DNA of 64,000 bases from Novakomyces olei (GCA_016906335.1 JADEYG010000003.1:744001-808000), one strand, 5' to 3'; positions 22,800-35,276 are shown, counted from the stretch's first letter. The notes: a model not told the origin generated them from the sequence alone. Numbers and translations are program-made.

Positions 22800-23492
22800 T
22801 TATAGTTTAGCCTTTTCGCGGAACGCTATTAGTGCCGAGCGGGCTTCTGGCTCAGCGTGCGTCCCTGTTCCCCGATTCCAAACGTCTTCGAAAGCTGCAG
22901 CCGACCCAAACTCCTGGTCAACCTGCTCCTCGACCTGCCCAGCAAGAACCGAATCGTCTAAATCGCCCCATACTGTTTCTACGTACAAGCCAGGCTGCGA
23001 GCATAAAAACGTCACTGGATCCTCGCAGTGAAGAAAGGCAGCGGCTTTGCGTAGACTTGAGTGGTTATTCCTAGGGTGCTCAGTGTACCCGATCTCATCC
23101 TCATAATGATGTAAAAGCGTACGAACTGGCTCTCCGTCGCCCGATTGCGAGCTGACAGTTGGAGGAACTGCGAAATGGTCAAAATCATTTTCTACTTGTC
23201 TTAAGCCTTCACTTTGTTTGAGTTTTATTGCCGTAGAAGCATTAGCTCGTGCCTGTAGCCCTGGCAATTGTGGAAATGGCGTTTCTAGTCCGCTTGATGT
23301 AGACAGTGTAGATCCTTGTACTTTGACAGGCGCCCCGGCACTGCTTAATTGCTGCCGTAATACTTCTGCCGTTCCGAAAAACGGGGCACTGACGGTTGAA
23401 AAAGGAGGAGGCTTGAAAGATCGGTCGCCATTGCCGTTCTCTTCAGGAGCCTTGGAATTACTGGCTCCTTCTTTACCTTTGCCCTTGTCCAT
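22800..23492 (-). CDS. uncharacterised fungal protein with an acidic NDFDHF motif and a VWGDL segment
   Basis: A single exon of 230 aa with a good ATG at 23490-23492. The first 100 residues are low complexity (Gly, Ser, Pro, Ala). Then comes ENDFDHFAVPP, a segment ending RTLLHHYEDE, and near the C-terminus VETVWGDLDDSVL followed by an acidic helix. The combination of an xDFDxF motif, an LL block and a C-terminal VWGDL resembles a family of small, widely conserved fungal proteins of unknown function that I recall but cannot name. The frame has no intron, and codon use is like its neighbours. No membrane segment or signal peptide is seen. Confidence 0.7.
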   Translation of the reverse strand: MDKGKGKEGASNSKAPEENGNGDRSFKPPPFSTVSAPFFGTAEVLRQQLSSAGAPVKVQGSTLSTSSGLETPFPQLPGLQARANASTAIKLKQSEGLRQVENDFDHFAVPPTVSSQSGDGEPVRTLLHHYEDEIGYTEHPRNNHSSLRKAAAFLHCEDPVTFLCSQPGLYVETVWGDLDDSVLAGQVEEQVDQEFGSAAAFEDVWNRGTGTHAEPEARSALIAFREKAKL

Positions 23493-24291
23493 TGCCCTAC
23501 CTTTCGCCCCACAACACAGAGCGCTAAAATCCGGGGTTATCTTGATAAATTAAATCCACAATACCATATCGCAATAGTGGTTTAGTATAATCGGGGGCTC
23601 GATTATCGGTGGTACGGACCCTGGACTGGTACTGTATGATTCCTGAACCGGCGATTGCGAAATCTATCGTCCATTTATATAAGCTTGAGAATCGACACTG
23701 ACGGGGGTGGAAGAATTGTTTTATGACTGTTTTAAAGAATTCTTTTATTTATTTCTTGGGCAATCAATATTAACAAGTCTTTACAGTATTCACTGACTCC
23801 TCATAATCAATCCAGAGTTTTATACTACCCGTGAAGCAAAAGTTCCATTAACGCATTTATGCGTCGCACCCGGTTCCCAAGACCAAGCCGGGACTTGCGC
23901 GGCGTCTGTATACACAAATCCTCTAATATGGCAAACACAGGGCAATATTGTATGTACTGTGCCTTCCTTTGCGGCTCGGCGTTATTCCACTGTTTTATCC
24001 GTAGTAAATCTAAATATGACTATCACAGTAACAAAAACAATTAACAATAGAACAATTAATAAAACAATTAATACTAGTACTATCACTATCAGCCTTCACT
24101 ATTATTACACAGAGATAAGCAGCAGATCCAAAGCGAGCGCTGTGATTGGACAGCTTTTAATATTAACGATCTCGTGCCGTATACAGCAACCGTACTAAAT
24201 CTGAGCAGGATCAATTTTTTCTTCCCCGAGCGACGGTTCGCGAGTGTATTTTTACGAATTGAGACTGCAATTCATCTCGGCCCGCTGTCAT
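23493..24291. other. 800-bp divergent spacer
   Basis: Upstream regions of the 230-aa gene (left) and the carbonic anhydrase gene (right). It shows no tandem array and no RNA gene that I can support. Confidence 0.6.
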
Positions 24292-25358
24292 ATGCAAAGA
24301 GCATTTCCGTTGAAACGCTCTACGCTCGTACAATCGCTTTATTCTTCCACTGCGAAAGCCGTATTCAGCACTTTTTCTGCCGCCAAAATGCCGGCACGAA
24401 ACTGTAAGCCGCTCAGTTCTGACTTCATTTCTGCGCTGGATCCGCCCGACACCGCATGAGCACTGGCAGCTGAACGGGTTAGACGGCATTTATTACCGTT
24501 TTGTTATACGCGCCTGCTTACTCTTATCTTTTAGCACCCCGCCGATTCCCACACAATGCGCCAATTGAAGCCCTGTTTGACCTAAACACAAAATGGGCCA
24601 AAGGCATGGAGGACACGTCTCCAGAGACGTTCACCACTTTGGCCGGCATGCAAGCTCCTACAGTGCTCTGGATAACTTGCGCCGACTCCCGCTGCCCTGA
24701 GACTACGATTACGGGGACCCTACCAGGCGAAATATTTACCCACCGCAATATTGCCAACGTGGTTACTGCCGGAGACAACTCTGTCCAGTCAGTGCTGCAG
24801 CTGGCTATGGGGCCTCTACAGATTCACCATATCGTTGTTGCCGGGCACTCGGACTGTGCTGGCATCAAGGCTATTATCAACAATCAGTCCCTCGGAGGGC
24901 ACCTGGGGGACTGGCTCAAGTACGCTTTTAATTCCGTGATTTTTCACCATCTGCTGCTTTTCATATGTCTTTTAATTCTGTTGAAAAATGATACATACAT
25001 TTGTACAACTGCTTTATTATTTCTCTATATTTCTCTATATCTCTCTATTTGTTTATTTTTTATCATGCACTCACAACGCTTTAAATTCTCACTTTTCCAT
25101 CTCTTTATTTCACCATTTGCTAATTTAAGCACTATTTCGGCAATCAAAAAGGAGGCTCACGAGAAACTGGATGCTTGTGCGTCTGATTCGGAGCGAATCA
25201 ACGTCCTTATCGCAGAGAATGTCCGCAGTTCTGTCCGCAATGTGGCTGAAAGTCCTTATGTAAAAGCTGCACGTGCAGAGAGGCCCGTGGGTATTTATGG
25301 CTGCGTCTATAATTGCGGAACTGGGCTACTAGAGCGTACCTGCGACAACCTGGAGTAG
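24292..25358 (+). CDS. NCE103: beta-class carbonic anhydrase, probably mitochondrial
   Basis: The enzyme interconverts CO2 and bicarbonate with a zinc ion. Exons are 24292-24403, 24535-24919 and 25130-25358, giving 241 aa. Zinc ligands are the Cys of ITCADSR (with the Asp/Arg dyad), and the His and Cys of GHSDCAG. PGEIFTHRNIANVV is the usual family block. Starting at the first ATG gives MQRAFPLKRSTLVQSLYSS..., about 33 residues rich in Arg/Lys/Ser/Ala and free of acidic residues, a typical mitochondrial presequence. A second in-frame Met (MPARN, codon at 24388) begins right after it and could give a cytosolic form. Introns are 131 and 210 nt. Confidence 0.92.
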
Positions 25359-26231
25359 TGATAGCAATTGCTTTTATTTTGTTTTATTTATAATTGTATA
25401 CTTTAAGACTAGAATTGCCAATTGATTGTTCATAACATCGGTTTAATCACCAAAACCATTTCTCATTCTAGTTGAAGTTTCATGCTTTACTGTATTTCAT
25501 TATGTACGATAGAATCGTGTTTTACTGTGACATCTGTATCGGCCAACCCCTCGAAGCAGTTCAAATAGCCACCATAAATTTCCCATTAGAACAAGTGTTT
25601 TGCTCAATGCTGCATGGCCTTTGAATGTCTCTGCTATACATTGTCTCACACAGACATGTTTCACCAGATTTCTTAATTAAGGATTCTATGCAACAAGGTC
25701 TTAGAGCGCACAAAACTGTTTCTGGCTTGTGGAATGTCCTGTGTCTGAGATTTGTCACCCATAGACAGTGAGACTTCAAATTAATCGAGTGTTTGTTCTT
25801 ATTTTGTACAATTTTTTTTCTGCTCATATTTTAGTTTGTATATGTTATTGTTTCGAAGCTCGGATAATTTTACAAACTTGACAGTATACAATCAAGCAGA
25901 TACTTGAAATTAAATAGGATTTTTTCCTCTATCAGCCTACAGGACTTTTGCACCAAGTGGCAGTACCTATAACGATATACATTAATAAGCAAACTAAGAA
26001 GACTACCCTTTCAAAATATCCATTCTTCATAAAAACAAAAAAAAACCAGAATCGAAACAGGGGGCAAAACCGTAGCAAAAAAAAAGAAAGGAAAAAGAAA
26101 ATTTCCTTTCAATAGAAAAACAGATATAATTAATTGGGAGCTCGGCGAAAAACAAACCAAATACTTAAATACCCACAAAGCAGTTGAGAAATGAATAAAA
26201 AAAACCCCAGACTAAGCAAGCCCATTACCCA
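25359..26231. other. spacer between convergent genes
   Basis: About 870 bp of AT-rich 3' flank with poly-A runs around 26030-26120. I see no gene. Confidence 0.6.
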
Positions 26232-28095
26232 TCAAAACCCATGTGTCCCAGATTCATAAGTATCAGACTCACGCAGCCTGTCCCATCCATCTTCGGACAC
26301 AGCATGCATGGAACCCACCATATCCGGCGTAGGAGGAACAGTCTGCCTTTGACTATTATCTACAAGACCACTTGCAAGGCCCGTGCCCGGATCATTATAC
26401 GATCTGCCCTTATGACGCAACCCATCGTCGTCATCATACCTTTCGGCATCAGGAACTGCAGTACATCCAAACCGACAGCCGAGCAAGAGATTAACCAATT
26501 TTTCTGGTGCAAATCGGCCAATTGTCGCGTATAAGCGAGCTCCGAGTCCGACGTAGACAACCCTAGGAGTCTCTCCAATGGGCGCACGAATAGCATCAAA
26601 AACTGCATTGTGCAAAGACCGCACCGGTGTTCCTCTCAGCCGAGGCCCATTACTGTTATTTGCATTGTCGCCAAAGTTACCATAGCCTGTAGCGGAAGCG
26701 TACATTTTACTATAGATTGATCGCATTTCCGGAGTCCATGAGAGCATATTGGCACGAGCATTAGCCGAGAGCAACTGAGACCGTGGCAGGTCAAGCAGGC
26801 CAGTTCGTACGTGAATCGCTTCAACGGGCGGGTTTATTTGGCAAAGTTCCCGGTACAGGCACTGCCATAGAGTTGCAAGGGCACTGGTGGATACGCTCTG
26901 TATACTGTGAAACGGAGGATTAAGCGCCGGCAAATTGTATGACGTAACCAAAACGAGTTTTGACTGATGCTCCCGGATCTGCTCGTAAGTACAAGAGTCA
27001 AAGCTAAAATAAAACAGTCATTCTCTGTCGCTGATCAAGTGCGTGATTAAAAACAAAATCTTGGCATCGAGACAATCATGCCGTAAAAGGTAGTGAAAAG
27101 GGATAAAAGGTTCTCCGCGTTGAACATAATTAATAGAAATCTTCCAAAAATGAACAAAATCTGACCATACCATGCATAGAAAAGACTGAACCAAGTTGAC
27201 CGTGCCAAACACGTTTACATAAAAGATATCGCGCCAATCGTCAAGTGGAATAGTCTCAACAGGCCCTGTCGTATACCCGATATCAGGCACAACAACAAGG
27301 CCCGCCAATCTCAAAGGCGGCGATGAGCCCGACATGACTGTTTGAACTTTGTCAATCGCCTGTTCCGACGCGTAAGGCTGCAAGAGTTAGAAACATTTCG
27401 ATTAGAATACAAACACAAAAACAAACACAAACACAAACAACATGTATGAATATAATCCAAAAATAATTATAAGTAAATAAATAGACAATCAAATTACATT
27501 TTGTGCATCCAAATTGAGCACATGCAAATCGCGTCGGCCTTCTTGTTCCAGGATATCGTGCTCGTGCGAGTTTGAAACAACGCAAAACATGACTTGGTTA
27601 CATTAGTAAGCGCGATAAACAGTGCCCTCCACTCATACCATAACCACGGCGTTCCAGATCAAAAGTGAGCGATTTGCCAACAGCGTCAGCCGTTGCACCG
27701 ACCATAAGAATCGCCTCCCGTCTGGCTCCGTTCAGCGCTCTTGGAGCCCGACGGCGCCTCAAGGCTCGCTTACGACGAGCACGGGTAACTGCAGCATAGG
27801 TAGCACTACCAGCAAGCGCAGTAGCAAAAAGCATTAGCCAGCGATGCTTATCCACAAAATTTGCCACTCGCTCATAAGCGCTGGCCGGTGGTGGAGGTGC
27901 GGGCCGGCTTTCTATTACGATCGTCGGCATTGCGAAATCACCATTAAAAAAACGTGTCCCCCACTCGTCCACCTGATCTGCAAACTCGGAGACCATATCT
28001 CCAAACTGGTGCAGTGGGGGCGCCACCTTGTCCCCCACCGACCGCAGGCCGTCCTGCACGTATATGAAGAACGCGGGCCACTCTTGATCGTTCAT
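26232..28095 (-). CDS. DUF1776 family protein (SDR-like fold)
   Basis: This is a fungal family of unknown function with a short-chain-dehydrogenase-like Rossmann core. Exons are 27639-28095, 27498-27592, 27171-27377 and 26232-26981, giving 502 aa. A hydrophobic segment (WLMLFATALAGSATYAAV, about residues 83-101) is followed by a strongly basic stretch, so it is likely anchored in a membrane. The Rossmann-type start EAILMVGATADAVGKSL and the central VNVFGTVNLVQSFL fit the SDR layout. The C-terminal third is variable and acidic. The fourth exon starts at CAG after TTACGAG; this is the only joint that keeps frame. It is divergent from MPS1 across an AAT array. Confidence 0.88.
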
Positions 28096-28141
28096 GTGTA
28101 ACTTGTGCGTGGAGGCAGATTAGATTACCGTATGATAGATA

Positions 28142-28368
<227 letters not shown>

Positions 28369-28434
28369 TAAATATATGAATACAACACTTTTGTTTACAT
28401 ATAAACAAGCCCGTCGCGATGGCATAGCGGTGCA

Positions 28435-31145
28435 ATGGCAACATTCGTGGCGCCTCTGCCGACGGCGCAGGGAGACCGTCAGCATATTGAAGGGTCAGAC
28501 TCGGACTCCAATCTGGTCCCAGCGCCTTTACGGTTTGCAAATACGGCGTATACTGATATTTCAAATCATTTCCCGCCTTCGACAACCTTGGACGGCAAAG
28601 ATACCTATACACTAGACGAAGATCTGCCCGCGTACCGACGAACGGATGTACAGGTCACTGTTCGAGCAGACTCGGACGAAAATACTGTAAGTCTCAGAGT
28701 ATCCCAAAGGCCTTATTCCTCTGCTACTATATTATTTAAAAAAGTGATCGGGTCCTATATGTCGTACCTGCACTATGGATGGCTTGGCTTCGTCTGTTCC
28801 TCCCTTCTCTCGTCCTTTCTCTGCCTGCAGTATCGATTCTGGAGGCAATTCTATTTTTAATGGCTATTTTATCAAATTTGTACATGATCTATTATCTCTA
28901 CCGCCGCTCTAAATCGATACCGTTCTTTCTACCACGAATCTAACTCCACAGACTTCGAAACCGGACGAAGGGCGCACCGCGTTCACAATTGATGTGAGTT
29001 TGCCATTTTTGCCGACACACTAACTTGCAGACCCCCGTCGCAGCACAAAAAAAATTCAGCACGCTTCCGCGGCTCAATGCTGGCGGGTTATATAGCGGCT
29101 CTGTACGGCGGCCGCGAGGACGGCTGCTCCGGCTGGGCCGGGCTAAACGGGTCAGTCAAGGCCAGGAGGAGGAGGACGAAGAAAATGCTGGCCTTGAGCC
29201 GTTAGTCAGTGATCCTTCTGCTATTACAACGGCAAGTGCTGGACGCCTGTCGTCCTCACCACACTCGTCTTCCTCACCAGTTTCAGCCATCGGCAGCCAT
29301 AGCCTTTTGCCCAGCAATGGCCAGGCTATCGCAAGTCCTGGGAGCAAACAAATCGGGAGCCAGGCTGGAGCTGATCGTGCGGATGCGCTATCAGAATCAG
29401 ACCTTGGCTCTGAAAAAGAAAATCGGCCCGTGTTCACGACTCCAAGAGGCCCAAAGGACCAAGGCTTTCAAGCTCATCCTAGCAAACACGATATCGAGCT
29501 AATGCTGTCAAAGATGCGTCCGAATGGCGAGAGGATAATGAGGCAGCCGCTCTCAGAAAAAGGACAAATACAACAATTACATTCAATGGGGGATGAAGGA
29601 TTAGGTACGGCTACGAATCGGAAAACAGAACGAAACGGAATTGGTGCTTCACCAGTGAATAGGCAGACCAACTCTTCTACTGACGGCGAGAAAAGACATG
29701 TAAAATGGGCAGAGCAGGATATGCTTCAGCCAGCAAGAGGTTTTACTACGAAGGTACAATCCGTGTCCCCCGCCGGGAGACAGTTGCCAGTCGAGTCTAG
29801 TGCGGCTGTTGGTGCTGTTACGGGCAAGACTGTCCCCAACCATCCGCCTCCGCCTCTGCCCAGGATGCCCTCTCTCCTGCCTGCGAACAACAGTACGCAA
29901 GATCCATCTCGCTCGGACAGGCTGGCGAGTGGGACTGCCGTTTCTTATCAGCCGTCTGCTCAGCCACCTCAATCTATAGTGGAGGCAACTCCACAGCGGA
30001 GCAGACTAGCGTCTGCCTCGCGTAAAGATACAATTCAGATCAATGGTTTAGTGTACAACAAGCTGACCATAGTCGGCAGGGGAGGCAGTAGTAAAGTGTA
30101 CAAGGTGATTTCCCCGTCGAATTCTAAAATCTTTGCAGTGAAACGTGTCTCCTTTGAAAAGGCCGACGATGCTACGATCAACGGGTACAAGAACGAAATT
30201 GGTCTGCTTAAACGGCTGGCCGGACATGAACGTATTATAAACTTGTATGATTGGGAAATAAATGATCGCAAAGGCTACCTTGTTATGCTAATGGAGTGTG
30301 GAGAGATCGATCTGGCACACATGCTGCAAAAGCGCAATGGCTCCCCAGTAAACATGAACTTTGTGCGTTTATATTGGGAGCAAATGCTGGAGGCAGTTCA
30401 GGCAGTGCACGAGCAAAATATTGTACATTCAGATTTGAAGCCGGCCAATTTTTTGCTCGTTGAAGGGTCACTGAAGCTTATTGATTTTGGGATCGCCAAG
30501 GCCATTGGCAATGATACGACAAACATTCACCGGGACACACAAATCGGAACCGTAAATTACATGTCGCCCGAGGCGCTGGTTGAAACAGCGGCCAATCCTC
30601 TGGAAGGATCAGGGGCCGGTATGGTTAAATGCGGCCGGCCTTCTGACGTGTGGAGCCTGGGCTGTATCCTGTACCAGATGATATACGGGAAGACTCCTTT
30701 TTCGCATCTCAGTATGATGCAAAAAATACAATGTATTCCGAACGACAAGTACCCAATTTCTTTTCCCGCAACTGCAGTCCCTTTAGACGCTTCGCCAGTT
30801 GCGGAAGGGCCATTAAAAGCGAACGACTTTGAAGTTGATGGCGATCTGCTTCGTGTAATGAAGATTTGTTTGCAGCGCGATCAAAGGCAAAGGCCTACGA
30901 TCCCTGCGCTTTTACGCGATTCGTTTCTGCACCCGCATGAAAAGAAACGTTCTGTTTTCATGAGCGGTGAGCCAACTGCCGCCGTAACTGCGAGCCAGTT
31001 ACGTGTTTTGCTCAGTCGTATTTGCGAAATATCTGCACAAAACCAGCAGGGTTCGAGAGGAGGGCATTTATCGAGGGGACTGTCCCCTGATGAAATTGAT
31101 CTTTTGGCGCTGGAGGCTTTTGATAAACTGCGCTCAGAACATTAA
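28435..31145 (+). CDS. MPS1: Mps1/TTK-type dual-specificity kinase
   Basis: This is the spindle-assembly-checkpoint kinase, which in yeast also acts in spindle pole duplication. Exons are 28435-28686, 28952-28993 (only 42 nt) and 29031-31145, giving 802 aa. The N-terminal 430 residues are Ser/Pro-rich and poorly conserved. The kinase domain, from about residue 434, begins YNKLTIVGRGGSSKVYKV and has the catalytic lysine in FAVKRV. It carries the Mps1-typical HSDLKPANFL loop (about 564; HSD instead of HRD) and LIDFGIAKA (DFG about 583). GTVNYMSPEA and SDVWSLGCILYQM complete the domain. The C-terminal extension is short. The family call rests on HSDLKPANFL plus the ANPLEGSG-type activation segment. 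Confidence 0.94.
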
Positions 31146-31371
31146 TGACGATACGCTTGTGCTTGGGCATTCCTTCAAAATCTTTTCATATAAGCAGGCA
31201 TGTTGGGCATGCGTACTATGGGGTTTAGGCGTTGATGATCTTTCGACAGTGATGTGTCGAGAACATATTTAGATCATGGTATATTATAATTGTATTTAGT
31301 GAATGAGTCTATTGTAATTTGTAAGGTCGATGGCCCCACATCGCAAGATTGTAGATGAAATGATGATGATG

Positions 31372-31424
<53 letters not shown>

Positions 31425-31505
31425 ATCATCTATTTACATCTGATGAAGCCACGCGCTCATACATAAATGAATCTTGTTTACAGTCGCGCGTGATTCTGCG
31501 CTTAA
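31146..31505. other. spacer with an (ATT)n array
   Basis: A 360-bp spacer between MPS1 and the next + strand gene. About 16 ATT copies lie at 31373-31420. Nothing else is recognised. Confidence 0.75.
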
Positions 31506-32186
31506 ATGGATCTGATTGGCGATAGGGCGACAACAGACTCGAGTTTACACAACAGTATTTCGGCCAACGAGTACGGACGGCGCGACAGTGGGCAAAACGG
31601 GCAAGAACGGGACTCAAATTCAGATGCAGAAAATAGGGTTACCAAAGAGACCCAAGTGTGGTACTGTCCCTATACAGTGGAGACATTAGAGGGAATCGAA
31701 TACTGTACGCGATATTATGCGTCGCGTTCGGGTCTCAGAAGGCACTATCGCTTTGAGCACATGTTAGATTTGCCAAAATCTTATTACCCCTTTGAAGATC
31801 GGCGACTGTCCAAAGATGTGCATTTAACGCGCTCTGAGCGTATAGCCAGAGCAAAACGCAATTTTGAGCAAAAGCATAGGGAAAAACGGAGAATTCGACA
31901 GAAACGTGCATTGTACGAGGATCCGGGCGCGCGGCCAGTGAACCGGAAACTCTGGCAGCGAGCGCAAGAGCTCGTTGTCTCTGAAATGCAGAGATCTCTG
32001 TATGGATCTGGGCCAATGCCTACTACAGCGACCAGAGATGGCATTGAGGGCAATAATAGCGATAAAAAAGAACCCAAAATTAGTACTATTACCCCCGGCT
32101 TGGACGAGGGGGCTATTTTTAAAACATACTGGCGTCTAGTTGAAACAGAGTTGGAGAAAAAAAACAAGTTTACTGCCCGCCGGTAG
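31506..32186 (+). CDS. unidentified protein with a single atypical C2H2 finger
   Basis: A single exon of 226 aa from a good ATG. Residues 1-50 are polar and disordered. Then come CPYTVETLEGIEYC and CTRYYASRSGLRRHYRFEH, which fit one zinc finger with long C-x12-C and C-x12-H-x4-H spacing. A strongly basic helix follows (SERIARAKRNFEQKHREKRR), then a polar tail with a final KTYWRLVETELEKK helix. This suggests a nuclear nucleic-acid-binding protein. I do not recognise an ortholog. It converges on MET22 with only 70 bp between stops. Confidence 0.72.
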   Translation: MDLIGDRATTDSSLHNSISANEYGRRDSGQNGQERDSNSDAENRVTKETQVWYCPYTVETLEGIEYCTRYYASRSGLRRHYRFEHMLDLPKSYYPFEDRRLSKDVHLTRSERIARAKRNFEQKHREKRRIRQKRALYEDPGARPVNRKLWQRAQELVVSEMQRSLYGSGPMPTTATRDGIEGNNSDKKEPKISTITPGLDEGAIFKTYWRLVETELEKKNKFTARR

Positions 32187-32256
32187 GGCTTTTAATATGA
32201 GTATGCACTTTAATATTCGCTCGCTACCCACTATTCATGGCCTTGCTTATATACAA

Positions 32257-33388
32257 TTACTTTTCAGCCGAGGGGTGGGCAGCTGCCCACTCTGCCTTTA
32301 CCGCATCAATGACCTGGGGAAACAGATGCAGAGGCGCGGCAATAACGCCCTGAGTATTAAACAGCTTCCGGCCACACCCAAAATCGAGCGGGCGGCCATA
32401 AATATCGCTTATACGTCCACCAGCTTCATGGACAATCACGTGACCGCTAGCGTGGTCCCAAATGTTTTCGCGGTACACGTCGTTGACGGGCAGGCGCAAG
32501 TAGATATCTCCATCACCACGAGCAATAGAAGCGTATTTAGCCTGGGAATCCATACGCGTAGGCGGCCGTACAATACCCAGTCTTGCAGCAATTCGAGCAG
32601 TCACGCTCTGGTCCGAGTGGCCGGCCTCTACTGACTCACAGAATCTCAGCTGAGCAGCGCTTGTCTCCTTATTCATATGGATACGTGTTGCAGCAGAAGC
32701 GTCTGATAACGGAGCAGAAAAGGCACCGCCGCCAACCGCGGCCCATACCAAAAGACCATCACGTGCACCTGGCACGTGATCAGAAGCTTCCTGGGCAGTA
32801 TGATTGGCGGAAAGGTTGGGGCAGCCAATCACGCCAAACTGCACTTGGCCGTCTTGGAGGAGAGCGAGGCACACAGCGTACTGGCCGCCACGTAGAAACC
32901 CTTTGGTGCCGTCAATCGGATCAAGAGCCCACATTCGGCCTTGAGAACCGCCGGGATAGTTCCCACGGTCGATCATTGCCAGCAAAGTCTCCTCGTCGGG
33001 AAAGGGCTTCTCCCCCGTTTTCTGTAAGGCTTTTTGTACCAAACCAAACACCTGTGAGCAAAGGTCCGGGTTTTCGCGTAACGCGTCCGCATCTTCTTCA
33101 CCCACGATTGGATCATTGGGGAAATGCTGCATCAGCGCGGCATTTATAATCGCCTGTGCTCCAAAATCCGCCACTGTAAAGCTCAGTATTGACATTTAAA
33201 TATTGACATTAATAAAAGGCTCGCGAATGTGTTTATCTTTCCATACCCGTGACTGGCGACTTGTCTTCTTTAGATATTGTGCCGTTTTTTGACTTGTGCG
33301 AAATAAGGTCGTCGAATACAGCGCGCGTAAGAGTGCAGGCACGCTGTACTGCCGCAATTGCGACTTTCTGCTCTGTGGCCAAACTCAT
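32257..33388 (-). CDS. MET22: 3'(2'),5'-bisphosphate nucleotidase
   Basis: The enzyme (Met22/Hal2) removes the 3' phosphate from PAP, a by-product of sulfate assimilation, and is the classic Li/Na-sensitive target of salt stress. Exons are 33247-33388 and 32257-33173 with a 73-nt intron, giving 352 aa. The first exon supplies MSLATEQKVAIAAVQRAC and DKSPVT, the usual N-terminus. The metal-binding motifs are GEEDAD and WALDPIDGTKGFLRG (about 127-141), with WDHASGHVIVHEAGG near the end. All match the inositol-monophosphatase-like family. An internal ATG at 33195 would miss the first conserved helix, so the upstream exon is needed. Confidence 0.96.
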
Positions 33389-33861
33389 TTTTGCTCGAGT
33401 TTGAAGTCGACAAATTTTATTATATCATTGACAAGGATACAATATATATATATTTTTTCATATATATTATTTTATACGCAAGATCCCTATAATAATTAAT
33501 AATTAATATAAATATTGCTGCTATTATTCTGTAACATGTACATTAAAATGTTGTGAATATAGATTGGACTTTGTCCTTATGGTAGAATGAATAAATTAGA
33601 AGCTCACAATTGCCTTAGCTGAATCCCCAGAGGATATGAGGGTTCGCTTGGGCTATATATATATAACTATATATTTTTGAGTGAGATCATGTAAAGGCTA
33701 AAGTCAAACAACTGACAGTCATAGTAGATTTGTCTTAATCGGTGAGTGACTGGACAAGTGTATTATAAGGGGATAATAGATTCATATTTCTACAACATAT
33801 ATATACAAATATACAAATATATAATAAATATAATATATTAGACGCAACTGCATACGCAACC
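33389..33861. promoter_or_regulatory. divergent promoter region MET22 / PRE3
   Basis: 473 bp, very AT-rich, with several TATATA runs, including one about 40 bp before the PRE3 start. I did not see a GGTGGCAAA proteasome control element. No gene lies here. Confidence 0.5.
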
Positions 33862-34805
33862 ATGGACGAATTCGCGGCCGTCCAACTGTGCGAGCCAACA
33901 CACTATGACGCCTCCCGACTCAAACAGGGAGAAGTCTCTATGGGAACCACTATCTGTGCCGTAAAATACAAGGACGGAGTGCTTTTAGCTGCCGATTCCC
34001 GTACTACTTCGGGGCCAGTTATTGCGAACCGCGTGACTGACAAGCTTACGCAATTGCACGAACGTATCTGGTGCTGCCGCAGCGGGTCTGCCGCTGATAC
34101 ACAGGCTGTCGCTGATATACTAAACTACTACCTTGGCTTATATGCGTATGCTGAGCTTTTAGCGCCTCGATCTTTTTTAATTGCTATATTGGATTGGATT
34201 GACAAATCATTTCCTCGTGTCTTTTGCCTTTTATTTTGCCTCTGTCTTTGCCTTTTATTTTGCCTTTCTGATTAACGCTTTACCCTACTATCGCCTGTTG
34301 CAGCTTTCACTGACTGATAGATCTCAATTTGATCGAGAGCCAACGACAGAAGTTGCTGCAAATTTGGCTTCAGAAATGTGTTATACAAACCGCGAACAAT
34401 TGTCTGCGGGTCTCATTATTGCCGGTTACGATTCGCGTGTCGGTGGGTCAGTGTACTCTATTCCGCTTGGTGGATCCTTGCACAAACAAGATTTAGCTGT
34501 TTCCGGCTCTGGATCAACGGTACGTGTCGCTAAATGATATCTCTAACAAATACTCTAGTACATTATGGGGTACCTGGACAAATATTTTCGAGAGGATTTC
34601 ACAAAGGAGGAGGCAGTGGATTTTCTGCGTAATGCGATTGCTCTTGCTATGGAACGCGATGGCAGTAGCGGGTAAGTAATACGCTCTTTTTAACAAAGCT
34701 GATTTTTTTAGTGGTGTGATCCGTATGGTATCACTCACAAAAGACGGGATCGAGCGGTTCTTCTTCGCGGACAAAGATATTCCGCTTTACTTTAACCGGA
34801 ACTAG
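33862..34805 (+). CDS. PRE3: 20S proteasome beta1 subunit (caspase-like)
   Basis: This is the catalytic subunit with post-acidic activity. Exons are 33862-34145, 34321-34519, 34559-34671 and 34712-34805, giving 229 aa. A 28-residue propeptide ends in G before the mature Thr1 (GTTICAVKY). Counting from Thr1, Asp17 (AADSR) and Lys33 (DKL) are in the expected catalytic positions. [13 protein letters not shown] and SGSGST are beta1 landmarks. The second exon must start at ATCTCAA: the nearer AG gives an immediate stop, while this one yields [14 protein letters not shown], matching the family. The last two introns are 39 and 40 nt. Confidence 0.96.
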
Positions 34806-35276
34806 AAATACCGGTAGCTTTTACTAGCGTTTGGTTCCGTGGAATCAACAAGAGCAACGCTTCATTGGCAAAAGCTAGAATCGATTACAGATAGTAGTAA
34901 AGGGCAATGCTAATGGAATAACTTTGTCACACTGTGTGAAATAATGTACGTTTGGTAGCTGATATTTTCTTTCTCCTTGTCCTAAAATTCAAAGGCTAGA
35001 GACTTGTCGCCATGAATATTATGCATATTAAATTGTATCCTCAGCACACTTGCACAGCTCTCTTTAGCCTATACTTTGGCTTTGTTCAAGGCTACGTTTG
35101 CCGTCTAAATACTGCCATCTTTTGCCAAAAATCCGCAATCTGGCTTCACTCAACAGCTTTGCTTGCTCTTTAATCTAAAGACTTTATTTGCTTTTGATTT
35201 CCCAAAAAAAAAAGGTGATATTTATCTATTTTATATTCTCGATATTACATACACTTTTAATTTAATAAATTTCCTT
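34806..35276. other. spacer between convergent PRE3 and RPB3
   Basis: 471 bp of AT-rich 3' flank; no feature is seen. Confidence 0.6.
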
